From assembly GCA_041389495.1 (NCBI GenBank), contig JAWKRT010000002.1, positions 62,001 to 126,000 of the forward strand: a stretch of DNA of 64,000 bases, in the 5' to 3' direction. The notes beneath the pieces are model-generated. The model made no database searches. It worked only from the letters and a program-made list of their open reading frames with translations, and had not been told where the DNA came from. Source of the DNA: Myxococcota bacterium. GTDB taxonomy: Bacteria > Myxococcota_A > UBA9160 > UBA4427. Position numbers and translations under genes: made by a program. Position 1 is the first letter of the stretch. Each line of letters starts with the position of its first letter. Below, in pieces: positions 52,485-60,705 of this stretch.

Positions 52485-52973
52485 ATGGAAGCGCTCGGCA
52501 CGTTCGCGGAGTTCTCGCTCGCGCTCGCGGGCTTCGCGGCCATCGCGCTCGTGCTCGTCGAACGCGGCGGCGCCCTGCCGCCCGGCGCGTTCTACGTCGT
52601 GCGCTTCATGGTCGTGAACGCGATCGGCCCGGCGCTCCTGTCGCTGCTCGCGATCGTCGTGCTCGCCGGCGGCGTGCCCGAGCCCGTCGCGTGGCGGCTC
52701 TGCAGTGGCGTCTATCTCGCGGTCGCGCTCTTCTTCGGGCTTCTCTCGGTGCGCCAGCAGCGGCGGCTCGCGAGCTCGGGGGAGCTCCTGTTCACCGGTG
52801 CGCTGAACGCCGCCGTCTGGTCGGGTGCGATGCTCGCGCACGCGCTCGAGGTCGCGAACCTCGCCGGTGTGCTCGGCGGCCCGTCGCTCGCGCTCTTCCT
52901 CGGCGGCCTGTGGATGCTGCTCGCGGTGGCGGGCGTGCAGTTCGTGGCGCTCCTCTTCCTCGTCGCGCGCTAG
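52485..52973 (+). CDS. 'LAGF' multi-pass membrane protein, copy 3
   Basis: A 162-residue protein with four membrane segments opening MEALGTFAEFSLALAGFAAIA. The second segment contains VVRFMVVNAIGPALLSLLAI, mirrored by RMRLVNLLGCSLVPLLLSLC in the short copy at 47027. Function unknown. The GTG directly before ATG 52485 could also start it. TAGCGT ends 35 bases upstream. Confidence 0.65.
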   Translation: MEALGTFAEFSLALAGFAAIALVLVERGGALPPGAFYVVRFMVVNAIGPALLSLLAIVVLAGGVPEPVAWRLCSGVYLAVALFFGLLSVRQQRRLASSGELLFTGALNAAVWSGAMLAHALEVANLAGVLGGPSLALFLGGLWMLLAVAGVQFVALLFLVAR

Positions 52974-52998
52974 CGCGGCCGCCGCGCACGAGGCCCCC

Positions 52999-53565
52999 GT
53001 GAACGTCGCTCGCACCGTGTTCCTGCTGCGCAACGTGCTCGCCGGCCTGCCCGCGGCCGCCGCGATCGCGTTCGCGTTCGCGCGCGGCGCGACGCCGGTC
53101 GGCGCCGCGCCGTGGGTCGCGGGCGCGCTCCTCGCGACCGGTGGTGTCGTGCTGCGCGCCTGGGCCGCGTGCCACAACGCATACGGAGGCGGCCGCCCCA
53201 AGACCCTCGCGGTCGATGGCCCCTACGCGTGGGTGCGCAACCCGCTCTACCTGGCCAACGCCGCGATCGTCGCCGGCGCGGTCGCACTCGCGGCGCGCCC
53301 GGCGTTCGCGCCCGCCTCGTTCGCGTGGGCGATCGCCGTGTTCGCCGTCGTCGTGCGGCGCGAGGAGGAGCGGCTGCGCGAGCGCTACGCCGACGCCTAT
53401 GCGGCCTACGCGGAGCGCGTAGGGCGCTGGCTGCCCGTACCGCCGCGCGGGAGCGCCGGAGCGGGCCGCGTGCGCGTCGGCGCGACGGCCGTGCTGCGCG
53501 CGATTCCCGGCCAGTCCGGGGGGCTCGCGCTGCTCGCGCTCGCGGCGCTCGCGCGCGCGGCCTAG
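52999..53565 (+). CDS. Isoprenylcysteine methyltransferase-like membrane enzyme
   Basis: A 188-residue membrane protein of the ICMT/PEMT family. DGPYAWVRNPLYLANAAI and REEERLRERYADAYAAYAERV are the conserved S-adenosylmethionine-binding parts. Bacterial relatives methylate lipids or have unknown roles. GTG 52999 sits 25 bases after the LAGF protein stop. The last 30 residues are hydrophobic/Ala-rich and seem appended. Confidence 0.85.
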   Translation: MNVARTVFLLRNVLAGLPAAAAIAFAFARGATPVGAAPWVAGALLATGGVVLRAWAACHNAYGGGRPKTLAVDGPYAWVRNPLYLANAAIVAGAVALAARPAFAPASFAWAIAVFAVVVRREEERLRERYADAYAAYAERVGRWLPVPPRGSAGAGRVRVGATAVLRAIPGQSGGLALLALAALARAA

Positions 53566-53653
53566 CCTCGGCGTCGCGCGCGCCGCGAGACGCCGCGACC
53601 GGCACTCCCGCGGCGCCACGCTGCGCGCGAACGGAACACCGAAGGGAGGAGCG

Positions 53654-54046
53654 ATGGGACACGACGCTCGCCGCGCGTCCGGGAGCGCGCATCGCGTCGA
53701 CATCGACGCGCGCGGCGTGTCCGCGCGCGCGTCGCTGCACGGCGTCGAGATCGCGCGCAGCGAGCGCGCGCTCGTGCTGCGCGAGACGGGCCTCGCGCCC
53801 GTCGTCTACTTCCCGCGCGCCGACGTGCGCGAGGGCGCGCTGCTCGCCAGTGCGCGCAGCTCCCGCTGCCCGTTCAAGGGAACGGCCTCGTACTGGTCGG
53901 TCGTCGCGGGCGATCGCACCGAGGGCGACGCGGCCTGGAGCTACGAGACGCCGATCGACGCAGTCGCCGCGATCGCCGGGCACGTCGCGTTCTACGTCGA
54001 CCGCATCGACGTCGAGGCCGACGTCGCGGACGCCGCGCCGCGGTGA
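53654..54046 (+). CDS. DUF427-family protein
   Basis: A 130-residue soluble protein with two beta-rich halves; SRCPFKGTASYWSV and AWSYETPIDAVAAIAGHVAFY are the DUF427 signature. The family is thought to bind a metal or nucleotide but has no set function. GGAGGAG precedes ATG 53654. Its stop overlaps the following GTG by 4 bases. Confidence 0.9.
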   Translation: MGHDARRASGSAHRVDIDARGVSARASLHGVEIARSERALVLRETGLAPVVYFPRADVREGALLASARSSRCPFKGTASYWSVVAGDRTEGDAAWSYETPIDAVAAIAGHVAFYVDRIDVEADVADAAPR

Positions 54047-54648
54047 CGCCGCGCGCGGGCCCGCTCGTCGCGGCCGCTGAGCTCGCCGCGATCGCCTCGA
54101 TCGCAGCGGGCTGCATGTCGGGGCACGTCGAGTCGTGGGACGCGGTCGGCGCGCCAGCGCCGTGCGCGAGCGCGGCACTGGGCACGGTCGCGGTGCTCCC
54201 GGAGACGGCCTGGCGCGAGGACCAGAAGGATCGCGCGGAGCGCGAGGCGATGGCGCTGCGCGCGATCGAGCGCGCGCTCGAGGGGCTCGGCTGCGGATCG
54301 CTCGCGCCGCCGGGTGGTGTGCGCGCACTCGCGCCGTGGTCGGCGCAGGGCGATGCGGCGCTCGCGGCCGCGCTCGCCGCCGAGGGCGTCGACACCGCCC
54401 TGCTCGTGCGCGTCGAAGAGCTCGGGCCGCGCGTCGCCGTGACGCTGTCCCTGCCCATCCTGTGGGTCGGCACGACCGAAGCCGACTTCCGCGTGCGCAT
54501 GCTGCGCACGCGCGACGGCGCCGTGTGGCTCGACCGTCGCGTGCGCCGCACGTCGGGCGGGCCGTTCCAGCTGCGGCCGGCGGCGTGGGCCGAGGACGAG
54601 CTGGCGGCCGGGCTCCGCGCCGCGCTGGCAGGCGACGCGCCCCGGTGA
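54043..54648 (+). CDS. Lipoprotein of unknown function
   Basis: A 201-residue protein, GTG start overlapping the previous stop (GTGA). The N-terminus has a hydrophobic stretch ending AAGCM, an acceptable lipobox. The mature region resembles secreted proteins with a GNA1162/LpoB-like outline (TVAVLPETAW, ALLVRVEELGPRVAVTLSLPILWVG). It likely sits in the outer membrane, facing the periplasm. The partner protein is unknown. Confidence 0.6.
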   Translation: MTPRAGPLVAAAELAAIASIAAGCMSGHVESWDAVGAPAPCASAALGTVAVLPETAWREDQKDRAEREAMALRAIERALEGLGCGSLAPPGGVRALAPWSAQGDAALAAALAAEGVDTALLVRVEELGPRVAVTLSLPILWVGTTEADFRVRMLRTRDGAVWLDRRVRRTSGGPFQLRPAAWAEDELAAGLRAALAGDAPR

Positions 54649-54654
54649 GCCTCG

Positions 54655-55071
54655 TCAGCGGGCCTTCGCCCAGGCCTCGATCGCGCGCAGGTCGGCCTCG
54701 CCGAGCTTCGCATCGGGGTGGAGGGGAACGTAGAACCACAGCGGCATCTCGCCCTCCTCGACCTCCTCCCAGACTTCGTCGAGCTTCTTGCGCTGCTTCT
54801 TCGCGGTGTACTCGTTCCACGTCGAGAAGTTGACGTGCTCGCGCCCTTCCTCGACGTCGTGCGCGACGAGCCAGCTCACGGGGGCGACGCGCGCGTACCA
54901 CGGCCAGCGCGTCTCGTTCGAGTGGCAGTCGTAGCAGGCGCGGCGCAGGATCTCGCGCGTCGCAGGGTCGGCCGGGACCTCGGACGTGACGGGCGGGTTG
55001 CTGCGATCGACGGGGACGAGCTGGATGGCGGCGAGCAGGGCGACGGCGGCGAGAGCGATGCGCATCGACAT
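54655..55071 (-). CDS. Haem-binding domain protein with one CxxCH
   Basis: A 138-residue periplasmic protein with a signal/anchor segment and one c-type haem motif CYDCH in RRACYDCHSNETRWPWYARV, the layout of the Haem_bd (DUF-type) family. VEEGREHVNFSTWNEYTAKK and GEMPLWFYVPLHPDAKL follow. It is probably attached to the inner membrane and may act in electron transfer or haem sensing. Start ATG 55071 follows GGGAGGG. Convergent with the lipoprotein gene. Confidence 0.85.
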   Translation of the reverse strand: MSMRIALAAVALLAAIQLVPVDRSNPPVTSEVPADPATREILRRACYDCHSNETRWPWYARVAPVSWLVAHDVEEGREHVNFSTWNEYTAKKQRKKLDEVWEEVEEGEMPLWFYVPLHPDAKLGEADLRAIEAWAKAR

Positions 55072-55245
55072 GGAATCCCTCCCGAGCGCGACTACGAGCG
55101 CAACGTCGGCGAAACCTAGCGCGCGGCGCGTCGCGCGCAGCGTGCGCGGAGCGGCGCAGGCGCCGCATTTCGTTGCGGCGTTAGGCACGCGTCGTGGCGG
55201 CGTCGCACGGCGGGACGCGCGCACTCGCGCGCGACGGCGTCGATC

Positions 55246-55635
55246 GTGACGGGCCGCCTCGCCGCGCGCGCGCGCAGCTTCCGCTACGCGGCCCGCGGCA
55301 TCGCCGCGATGGTCGCGAGCGAGCCGAACGCGCGGATCCACGCGCTGGCGACGATCGCGGTCGTCGCGGCGGGAGTCGCGTTGGGCATCGATCGCGGCGA
55401 CTGGATCGCGATCGCTCTCGCGATCGCACTCGTGTGGACGGCGGAGGCGATCAACACCGCCTTCGAGGCGCTCTGCGACGTCGCGTCGCCCGCACGCGAC
55501 CCGCGCGTCGCGCGCGCGAAGGACGTCGCGGCCGGTGCCGTCCTGCTGTCGGCGCTCGGCGCCGCGTCGGTCGGCGTGCTCGTCTTCGCGCCGCGCCTCG
55601 CGGCACTGGCGGCGGCGTTCGCGGCTTCGCGCTGA
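55246..55635 (+). CDS. Diacylglycerol/undecaprenol kinase
   Basis: A 129-residue, three-helix membrane kinase, GTG start. SEPNARIHALATI, then ALVWTAEAINTAFEALCD and AKDVAAGAVLLSALGA are the DagK-type active-site stretches (Asn and Glu of the EAINTAFE motif). It phosphorylates diacylglycerol or undecaprenol using ATP. The family cannot be split here, so no symbol is given. Confidence 0.9.
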   Translation: MTGRLAARARSFRYAARGIAAMVASEPNARIHALATIAVVAAGVALGIDRGDWIAIALAIALVWTAEAINTAFEALCDVASPARDPRVARAKDVAAGAVLLSALGAASVGVLVFAPRLAALAAAFAASR

Positions 55636-55662
55636 AGCGTGCGGAACCGCAGGGGAGGGGAT

Positions 55663-56142
55663 GTGGAAGAGCGGATCGAGATGGTGCCCGTCGCGTTCGT
55701 GCGCGGCGGGCGGAGCGCGGTGCGCGACGACGACTGGGGCGGCTCCGAGGTCGAGATCGTCCTTCGCGACGACCTCGATCCCGCGGCCCTCGACGGGATC
55801 GAGACGTTCTCGCACGTCGAGGTGCTCTTCTTCTTCGACCGCGTCGACCCGGCGAAGATCGAGGTCGGCGCGCGGCACCCGCGCAACCAGCGGGCGTGGC
55901 CGGCCGTCGGGATCTTCGCGCAGCGCGGCAAGAACCGGCCGAACCGCATCGGGTCGACCGCATGCCGCGTCGTCTCGCGCGCGGGCCGCGCGCTGCGGGT
56001 CGCGGAGCTCGACGCCGTCGACGGCACGCCGGTGCTCGACATCAAGCCCGTGATGCGCGAGTTCCTGCCGCGCGGCGAGGTGCGGCAGCCGGCCTGGGCG
56101 AGCGAGCTGATGCGCGACTACTGGGCTCCGGAGCGCGATTGA
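55663..56142 (+). CDS. trmO: tRNA t6A37 N-methyltransferase TrmO-like
   Basis: A 159-residue TsaA/VirR-fold protein. VEVLFFFDRVD, RHPRNQRAWPAVGIFAQRG and NRPNRIGSTACRV are the hallmark loops; GTPVLDIKPVMREF is the last. TrmO methylates N6-threonylcarbamoyladenosine at tRNA position 37 with SAM. GTG 55663 is chosen because AGGGGAGGGG ends 2-3 bases before; an earlier GTG at 55639 is possible. Confidence 0.85.
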   Translation: MEERIEMVPVAFVRGGRSAVRDDDWGGSEVEIVLRDDLDPAALDGIETFSHVEVLFFFDRVDPAKIEVGARHPRNQRAWPAVGIFAQRGKNRPNRIGSTACRVVSRAGRALRVAELDAVDGTPVLDIKPVMREFLPRGEVRQPAWASELMRDYWAPERD

Positions 56143-56144
56143 CC

Positions 56145-56150
56145 TAGCGT
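56145..56150 (+). promoter_or_regulatory. Candidate -10 (TAGCGT) for the YhhN gene, leaderless type
   Basis: TAGCGT sits 6 bases before the GTG start of the YhhN-family gene and just after the trmO stop. The spacing is right for transcription starting at, or within a few bases of, the start codon. It matches TAGCGT/TAGCCT hexamers ahead of several other genes here. Confidence 0.4.
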
Positions 56151-56156
56151 GCGCGC

Positions 56157-56840
56157 GTGCCCGACCCCGCCGCCTCGTCCGCGCTCCCGTCGATCGCGTC
56201 GTCCTCGCTCCTCCCGGTCGCACTGTGCGCCGGGTGCGTGGCCGCGCTGCTCGTCGCCGAGCGCGCGCAGCGCGTCGCCGCGGTGGCGGCGACGAAGCTC
56301 GCGGCGTCGACGTGCTTCGTCTGGGCGGCGGTCGCCTTCGGCGCGCTCGACACGGGCTACGGGCAGCTCGTGCTCGCGGGTCTCGCGCTCTCGTGGCTCG
56401 GCGACGCGTTGCTCGTGCCGCCCGGCAACGGCATCTGGTTCCGCCTCGGGATCGGCGCGTTCCTGCTCGCCCACGTCGCCTACGCGGCGGCCTTCGTGCG
56501 CGAGGGCGTCGGGGCGGGCGCGGCGCTCGCGGCGGCCGCGCTCGTCGGCATCGGCGCAGCGCGCATCCTCGCCTGGCTGCGTCCTCACGTCCCCGCGGAC
56601 TTCCGGATCCCGGTCGTCGCCTACGTCGTGGTCATCTCCGCGATGGTCGTCGCCGCCTGTGCGACGCACGCGGCGTCGGGCTCGTGGCTGGTCGCCGTCG
56701 GCGCGGTCGCGTTCGCGGCGTCCGACGTGTCGGTGGCGCGCGCGCGCTTCGTCGCGCCGGGGTTCGCGAACGCCGCGTGGGGGCTGCCGCTCTACTTCGC
56801 CTCGCAGCTCGTATTGGCGTTCACGACGGGCCTCGCCTAG
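56157..56840 (+). CDS. YhhN-family membrane protein (lysoplasmalogenase type)
   Basis: A 227-residue protein with about eight membrane helices. FGALDTGYGQLVLAGLALSWLGDALLVPP and FLLAHVAYAAAFV, then WLVAVGAVAFAASDVSVARARF match the YhhN family, which includes TMEM86 lysoplasmalogenase. It would hydrolyse vinyl-ether lysolipids, though substrate is not shown for most bacterial members. GTG 56157. Confidence 0.88.
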   Translation: MPDPAASSALPSIASSSLLPVALCAGCVAALLVAERAQRVAAVAATKLAASTCFVWAAVAFGALDTGYGQLVLAGLALSWLGDALLVPPGNGIWFRLGIGAFLLAHVAYAAAFVREGVGAGAALAAAALVGIGAARILAWLRPHVPADFRIPVVAYVVVISAMVVAACATHAASGSWLVAVGAVAFAASDVSVARARFVAPGFANAAWGLPLYFASQLVLAFTTGLA

Positions 56841-56872
56841 CGTTCGCGCCGCGTCTGCGAGAGCCTCCTCCG

Positions 56873-57289
56873 ATGTCGATCCGCCCCGTGCCCATCGCGA
56901 CCGCCGTCCTCGTCGTCTCCGCGCTCGCGCTCGGTGCGGCGGGTGGCTGTGCGCGCGAGGACGAGCAGGCGGGTCCCACGCCGTCGGCCGGCGCCGAACG
57001 CGCCGCACCCGCGCTCACGGACGTCGCGACGCCGCCCGCACCGCCTCCCGCGTCGCCCCGGGCCGCGGCCGTCGAGTCCGAGGAGCCGTATCCGCCCATC
57101 CTGGAACCGCGCGCCGACGGACCGCCGGCGCCCGCTCCCTATCTTCCGATCGCGAAGCGCCCCGACCTCCTGGGCGACGGCATGGCGCTGCCGAGCCCGC
57201 CGCCGATCGAGCTCGACCCGACGGCGGGGGCCGGGTCTCCGCATGCGCCCCCTCCCGCGGCAGATCCGCCCACAGCGTACGAACCCTGA
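56873..57289 (+). CDS. Pro-rich lipoprotein
   Basis: A 138-residue lipoprotein with signal and lipobox AAGGC at Cys26, followed by a disordered Pro/Ala-rich chain (APPPASPRAAA, EEPYPPILEPRADGPP, PPAPAPYLPI). There is no domain I recognise. Such proteins often act as tethers or cell-wall-spanning linkers. TAGCGT overlaps the previous stop, 29 bases before ATG 56873. Confidence 0.65.
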   Translation: MSIRPVPIATAVLVVSALALGAAGGCAREDEQAGPTPSAGAERAAPALTDVATPPAPPPASPRAAAVESEEPYPPILEPRADGPPAPAPYLPIAKRPDLLGDGMALPSPPPIELDPTAGAGSPHAPPPAADPPTAYEP

Positions 57290-57300
57290 CATCGGACGCT

Positions 57301-57370
57301 ACTTGGGCCCGCGGGCCGGTGCGCCCGTGGCGTCCCGCTCCGCCCCGCTCCGCGCGCGACGGGCCCAAGT
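57301..57370. repeat. 11-bp inverted repeat ACTTGGGCCCG / CGGGCCCAAGT
   Basis: Perfect 11-base arms at 57301-57311 and 57360-57370 are separated by 48 GC-rich bases. It starts 12 bases after the lipoprotein stop, so a terminator-like or protein-binding role is possible; the long loop argues against a simple intrinsic terminator. Confidence 0.55.
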
Positions 57371-57775
57371 GCGCGCGCTCGTGCACGCGGCGGCGCGCGC
57401 CTAACAGCGTGCAGGTGCGGGATGGGTGCAATCCGGCACGGGGCGTCGGTGAGGCGCATCACGTGCGTCCGCATGCGCACCGGCGTCGCGGTCGCGCGCA
57501 GCGGGATGCGCGTCGCGCAGCGCGTCGCGCGCCGGCGTACCTAACAATCCATCGAGCGCGCCGGCGTCGGAAGTGCTCCGCCCACGGGGATGCGCCGCGA
57601 CCGGCCGGTCCGACGCTCGCCTATCGAACAAATGTCGGCTCCACCGCGTGCGGTTCCCGGCGTGCGTGTCATTATTCGGCGCGAGAGGGAAGTGGAGTCG
57701 AGCCCGAGTGGGCTTCCTCGCAGGATTCGACGGGCCAAACGCGCACGCCGGTGCATGCTCGAACGAGCGCACTGC

Positions 57776-57804
57776 TTGAGCGCGTGTCGAAGGCTGTGCT
57801 AAGA
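57776..57804 (+). promoter_or_regulatory. Candidate sigma70 promoter for the 61-residue protein gene
   Basis: TTGAGC (57776-57781), 17 bases, CTAAGA (57799-57804). The -35 matches four of six to TTGACA, and the -10 has the AA-A core. Transcription would begin about 50 bases before ATG 57860. This is the best promoter-like spacing I found in the window. Confidence 0.5.
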
Positions 57805-57859
57805 CCCCGCTCCCGCAGCCGAGGACGGTAGTCGGGTTTCCGAGCCGCAGGAGACGAAC

Positions 57860-58045
57860 ATGGCGAAGCGACGTGACTGGGATGCGATCATCGACAAGCT
57901 CAACAGCAGCAAGACGGGCACCATGAGCGTGAACATGGGCTCGCCGGGAAGCGCGCAGGTGACGCGCTGCCGACTGCTCGAGCAGTGGAACAACCTCGAG
58001 GTGTGGACCGTCGGCTCGAAGCTGCACCTCCGCGTGGCGCGCTAG
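57860..58045 (+). CDS. Small protein of 61 residues, unknown family
   Basis: The product MAKRRDWDAIIDKLNSSK...SVNMGSPGSAQVTRCRLLEQWN is 61 residues, with AGGAGA 6-7 bases before the ATG and a good promoter. AT-richer codons than the neighbours suggest real coding with different origin or strong expression. It looks like a small folded beta/alpha protein (VEVWT, LHLRV); no family recognised. It is monocistronic. Confidence 0.65.
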   Translation: MAKRRDWDAIIDKLNSSKTGTMSVNMGSPGSAQVTRCRLLEQWNNLEVWTVGSKLHLRVAR

Positions 58046-58299
58046 GCGCCCGCGGACGCCCGCGATGTCGCCCGGAGCGTGTGCGTCGCCGGAGCGAGCG
58101 CCGCGACGGCGAGCCGCTCGCACGCGGCGCCGCGCACACGCGCTCCGCGGCCCCCGAGCCGCGGCGCCCGACGATCGATTCCGGAAGGCGGCGCCGCTGC
58201 CGCCGCCCGCCATCGCACGGGCGCCGTTCGCGACCTCCCGTTAGCTGCACGGGCTCGCTCCGAGCGAGCCCTTGCCAACTCCATCGCCGCCGTTCGAGG

Positions 58300-58929
58300 A
58301 TGGACCGCATGCACGTTCGCGGCTCCGCTCTCCGTCGACGACTGCGCGCGCTCGCGTGCGCGGCCGCCGTGGCCGGCGCGCTCGTCACGGCGTGCCGCAT
58401 GCCCGCGACCGGCATCGTGCAGACGCGCGCCTACGGCCTCGTCGTCGGCTCCGTGCAGGTCCAGCTCCAACGCAGTGCGGGCTCGCCGACGGGCGTGAAC
58501 CTCGTGCGCAGCGGGCTCACGTACACGTTCGAGCTCGACAACGATCGCCAGGCGTGGAACCGACCGACGCCGTACGTCCAGACGACCGGCGGCCCGCAGC
58601 CCTTCGCGCTCTCGCTCCTGCCCGGACGCAACCGCATCGACGAGCTCGGCATCACCGTGTACGACGGGCCGGGGGCGTGGTTCGCGGGGCTGCTCTCGCG
58701 CGCGCACGGCGCCGACGTCCCGCTCGCGCTCGCGTTCGACGCCGATCCGCGCCGCGTCACCTACGTCGGGCGCATCCGCGTCGTGCTGCCGAGCCGGCTC
58801 GGCGAGTTCGACGGCCCGGTGCGCGTGACGGTGGAGGACGCGAGCGAGGAGGATCTCGCCGCCTATCGAAGCCTGCTCGAGGGGACGTCCGTTCCGATCG
58901 AGACGCACCTCGCGCGCGTCGGGCGCTGA
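58300..58929 (+). CDS. Secreted lipoprotein, beta-rich
   Basis: A 209-residue protein with an Arg-rich N-terminus, hydrophobic core and lipobox TAC at Cys32 (LVTACRM). The mature chain is beta-rich (SVQVQLQRSAG, LTYTFELDNDRQ, GITVYDGPGAWFAG, RVTYVGRIRVVLPSR) and probably folds as an immunoglobulin-like or similar sandwich. No named family. ATG 58300 follows GAGGA. The aquaporin gene begins 4 bases after its stop. Confidence 0.65.
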   Translation: MDRMHVRGSALRRRLRALACAAAVAGALVTACRMPATGIVQTRAYGLVVGSVQVQLQRSAGSPTGVNLVRSGLTYTFELDNDRQAWNRPTPYVQTTGGPQPFALSLLPGRNRIDELGITVYDGPGAWFAGLLSRAHGADVPLALAFDADPRRVTYVGRIRVVLPSRLGEFDGPVRVTVEDASEEDLAAYRSLLEGTSVPIETHLARVGR

Positions 58930-58933
58930 CGCC

Positions 58934-59602
58934 GTGCCGCCGAGCTCGCCGCGCGCGTGGCTGGCCGAGGGCATCGGGACGTTCGCGCTCGTCCTGATCG
59001 GAACCGGCGCGATCGTCGCGAACGACCTGAGCGGAGGGCTCGTCACGCACGTCGGCGTCGCGCTCGCCTTCGGCGGTGTCGTCGCCGCGATGATCTACGC
59101 GGTGGGCGACGTCTCGGGCGCCCACCTCAACCCGGCGGTGACGATCGCGGCCTGGCTCGCGCGCCGCTCGCCCGCGCGCGACGTCGCGCCGTTCGTCGCC
59201 GCGCAGGTCGCGGGTGCGCTCGCCGCGAGCGTCCTCGTCCGCGCGCTCGCAGCCGATCACGCGACGCTCGGCGCGACCGAGCCGCTCGCCGGGCCCGGAG
59301 CGAGCTTCGCGATCGAGGTCGCGATCACGTTCCTGCTCGTCTTCGTGATCCTCGGCGTGACGCGGAGACCGGACGCGACGCCCTCGGTCGCGGGGCTCGC
59401 GATCGGCGGCACCGTGTTCCTGTGCGCGCTCGTGGCGGGGCCGTTCTGCGGGGCGTCGATGAACCCCGCGCGCTCGCTCGCGCCCGCGCTGGTCGCCGGT
59501 CGGCTCGCGGGGCTGTGGATCTACCTGCTCGCGCCGGTGGCGGGAGGCGTGCTCGCCGTGGGCGGATGTCGCGCCGTGCGCGGCCCGGGATGCTGCTCGT
59601 AG
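58934..59602 (+). CDS. MIP-family aquaporin/glycerol facilitator
   Basis: A 222-residue six-helix channel. Both NPA motifs are intact: GAHLNPAVTIAAW and GASMNPARSLAPAL. The residue following the second NPA is Arg, as usual. Selectivity (water versus glycerol) is not readable with confidence. GTG start, 4 bases after the lipoprotein stop. It overlaps the next gene by 13 bases. Confidence 0.95.
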   Translation: MPPSSPRAWLAEGIGTFALVLIGTGAIVANDLSGGLVTHVGVALAFGGVVAAMIYAVGDVSGAHLNPAVTIAAWLARRSPARDVAPFVAAQVAGALAASVLVRALAADHATLGATEPLAGPGASFAIEVAITFLLVFVILGVTRRPDATPSVAGLAIGGTVFLCALVAGPFCGASMNPARSLAPALVAGRLAGLWIYLLAPVAGGVLAVGGCRAVRGPGCCS

Positions 59603-60000
59603 CGCGTGCGGCGGCCGCCGGCGCGGCGGTGGGTGTCGTCGCGTGGGCGCTCGCGTGCGCCGCGCTCGTCGCGCAGAGCGGCGTCTTCGCGCTCTTCGTC
59701 GCCGCGGGCGTCGTGATCGCCGCGCGGAGTGCGGGCGCGGGCGGTGCTCGCGACGCCGCGACGGCGACCGTCGTCGCCGCACTCGGACTCGCGGCCGGCG
59801 ACGCGATCGGTGCGCTCGCGATGGTGTCGTCCGCGCACGCGGTGTCGCCGTGGCGCGCGCTCGATGCGCTCGGCGCGGCGAAGGTGCTCTCGATCGGTCA
59901 CGGGCTCTACGCGGCGGTCGACGGCGCATTCGCCGCGGCGGCGCTGGCGCTCGTGTTCGCGCTCGTCCGGCGGCTCCCGGCGTCGCGGCATCCATGTTAG
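59590..60000 (+). CDS. Small membrane protein, unknown family
   Basis: A 136-residue protein with four hydrophobic segments. It overlaps the aquaporin end by 13 bases and the next gene start by 7 (ATGTTAG). AAKVLSIGHGLYAAVDGAF is the only notable loop. The tight overlaps suggest one transcript with the aquaporin and the VTT-domain gene. Confidence 0.6.
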   Translation: MLLVARAAAAGAAVGVVAWALACAALVAQSGVFALFVAAGVVIAARSAGAGGARDAATATVVAALGLAAGDAIGALAMVSSAHAVSPWRALDALGAAKVLSIGHGLYAAVDGAFAAAALALVFALVRRLPASRHPC

Positions 60001-60680
60001 GCGGCGCGACCGTGGCGCGTGCGGCCGCGGGCCGGGGAGGCGTCGGCGCTCCCGGAGCCCGGGAACCCGGCGCCTCGCAGGCGCGCGGCGCGACGGCCGC
60101 GCGCGCGGGCCGCGTCCTCCGCGCGGCCCGCGCCGCGACGCGGCTCGCCGTCGCGTCGCCCGCGCTGCGCGTGTTCGGCGCGGCGCTGCTCGTCGCCTTC
60201 GTCGCGTGGTGGGCGCTCGGGCGCGCGGGCGGTGCGGAGGGCCTCGCGCGTCGCTACGGGCTCGCGGCGGCGTTCGTGCTCGTGCCACTCCAGGCGCTGC
60301 TCGCGCTGACCCCGTTCCCGAGCCAGGTCGTCGCGCTGCCCACCCTCGCGTGGTTCGGCTTCGGCGCGGGAGCGGCGCTCGTCTGGCTCGGGTGGTGGGT
60401 CGCAGCCGGCCTGCAGTACGCGCTCGCGCGGCGCGCGGCGTTCGACCTTCGGCTCGACGCGTTCCGCGCGCGCCTCCCGCGCGCGGTGCGCGACCTCCCC
60501 GTCGGCCACCCGGCCTTCCTGATCGTCGCGCGCTGGGTGCCCGGCGGCTCGCACGTCGTGAACGCGGCGGCGGGGATGTGCGGCGTTCCGCTCGCGCGGC
60601 ACCTCGCGTGTGCGGCCGTGTCGATCGCTCCGCGCGCGCTCTTCTTCGCGTGCGTCGTGCACGGGATCGCGCGGCTCTGA
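59994..60680 (+). CDS. VTT-domain (DedA/SNARE-associated) membrane protein
   Basis: A 228-residue protein. After a 55-residue Ala/Gly/Arg-rich tail of uncertain start come membrane segments with ALLALTPFPSQVVALPTLAWFGF and LIVARWVPGGSHVVNAAAGM, typical of the VTT/DedA/TVP38 fold, including the FPS and RxxPG pieces. Such proteins are lipid scramblase or flippase-like. ATG 59994 overlaps the preceding stop, but GTG 60012 is possible. Confidence 0.8.
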   Translation: MLGGATVARAAAGRGGVGAPGAREPGASQARGATAARAGRVLRAARAATRLAVASPALRVFGAALLVAFVAWWALGRAGGAEGLARRYGLAAAFVLVPLQALLALTPFPSQVVALPTLAWFGFGAGAALVWLGWWVAAGLQYALARRAAFDLRLDAFRARLPRAVRDLPVGHPAFLIVARWVPGGSHVVNAAAGMCGVPLARHLACAAVSIAPRALFFACVVHGIARL

Positions 60681-60705
60681 TCGGACGGCGCGCGGCGCGC
60701 GCGGC

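Larger units (their letters stand above)
57290..57859. other. 570-base intergenic region
   Basis: No credible gene is seen. Notable contents are the 11-bp inverted repeat at 57301-57370 and the candidate promoter at 57776-57804. The right half (57600-57820) is clearly less GC-rich than its surroundings, fitting a regulatory region for the small gene at 57860. Confidence 0.6.
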
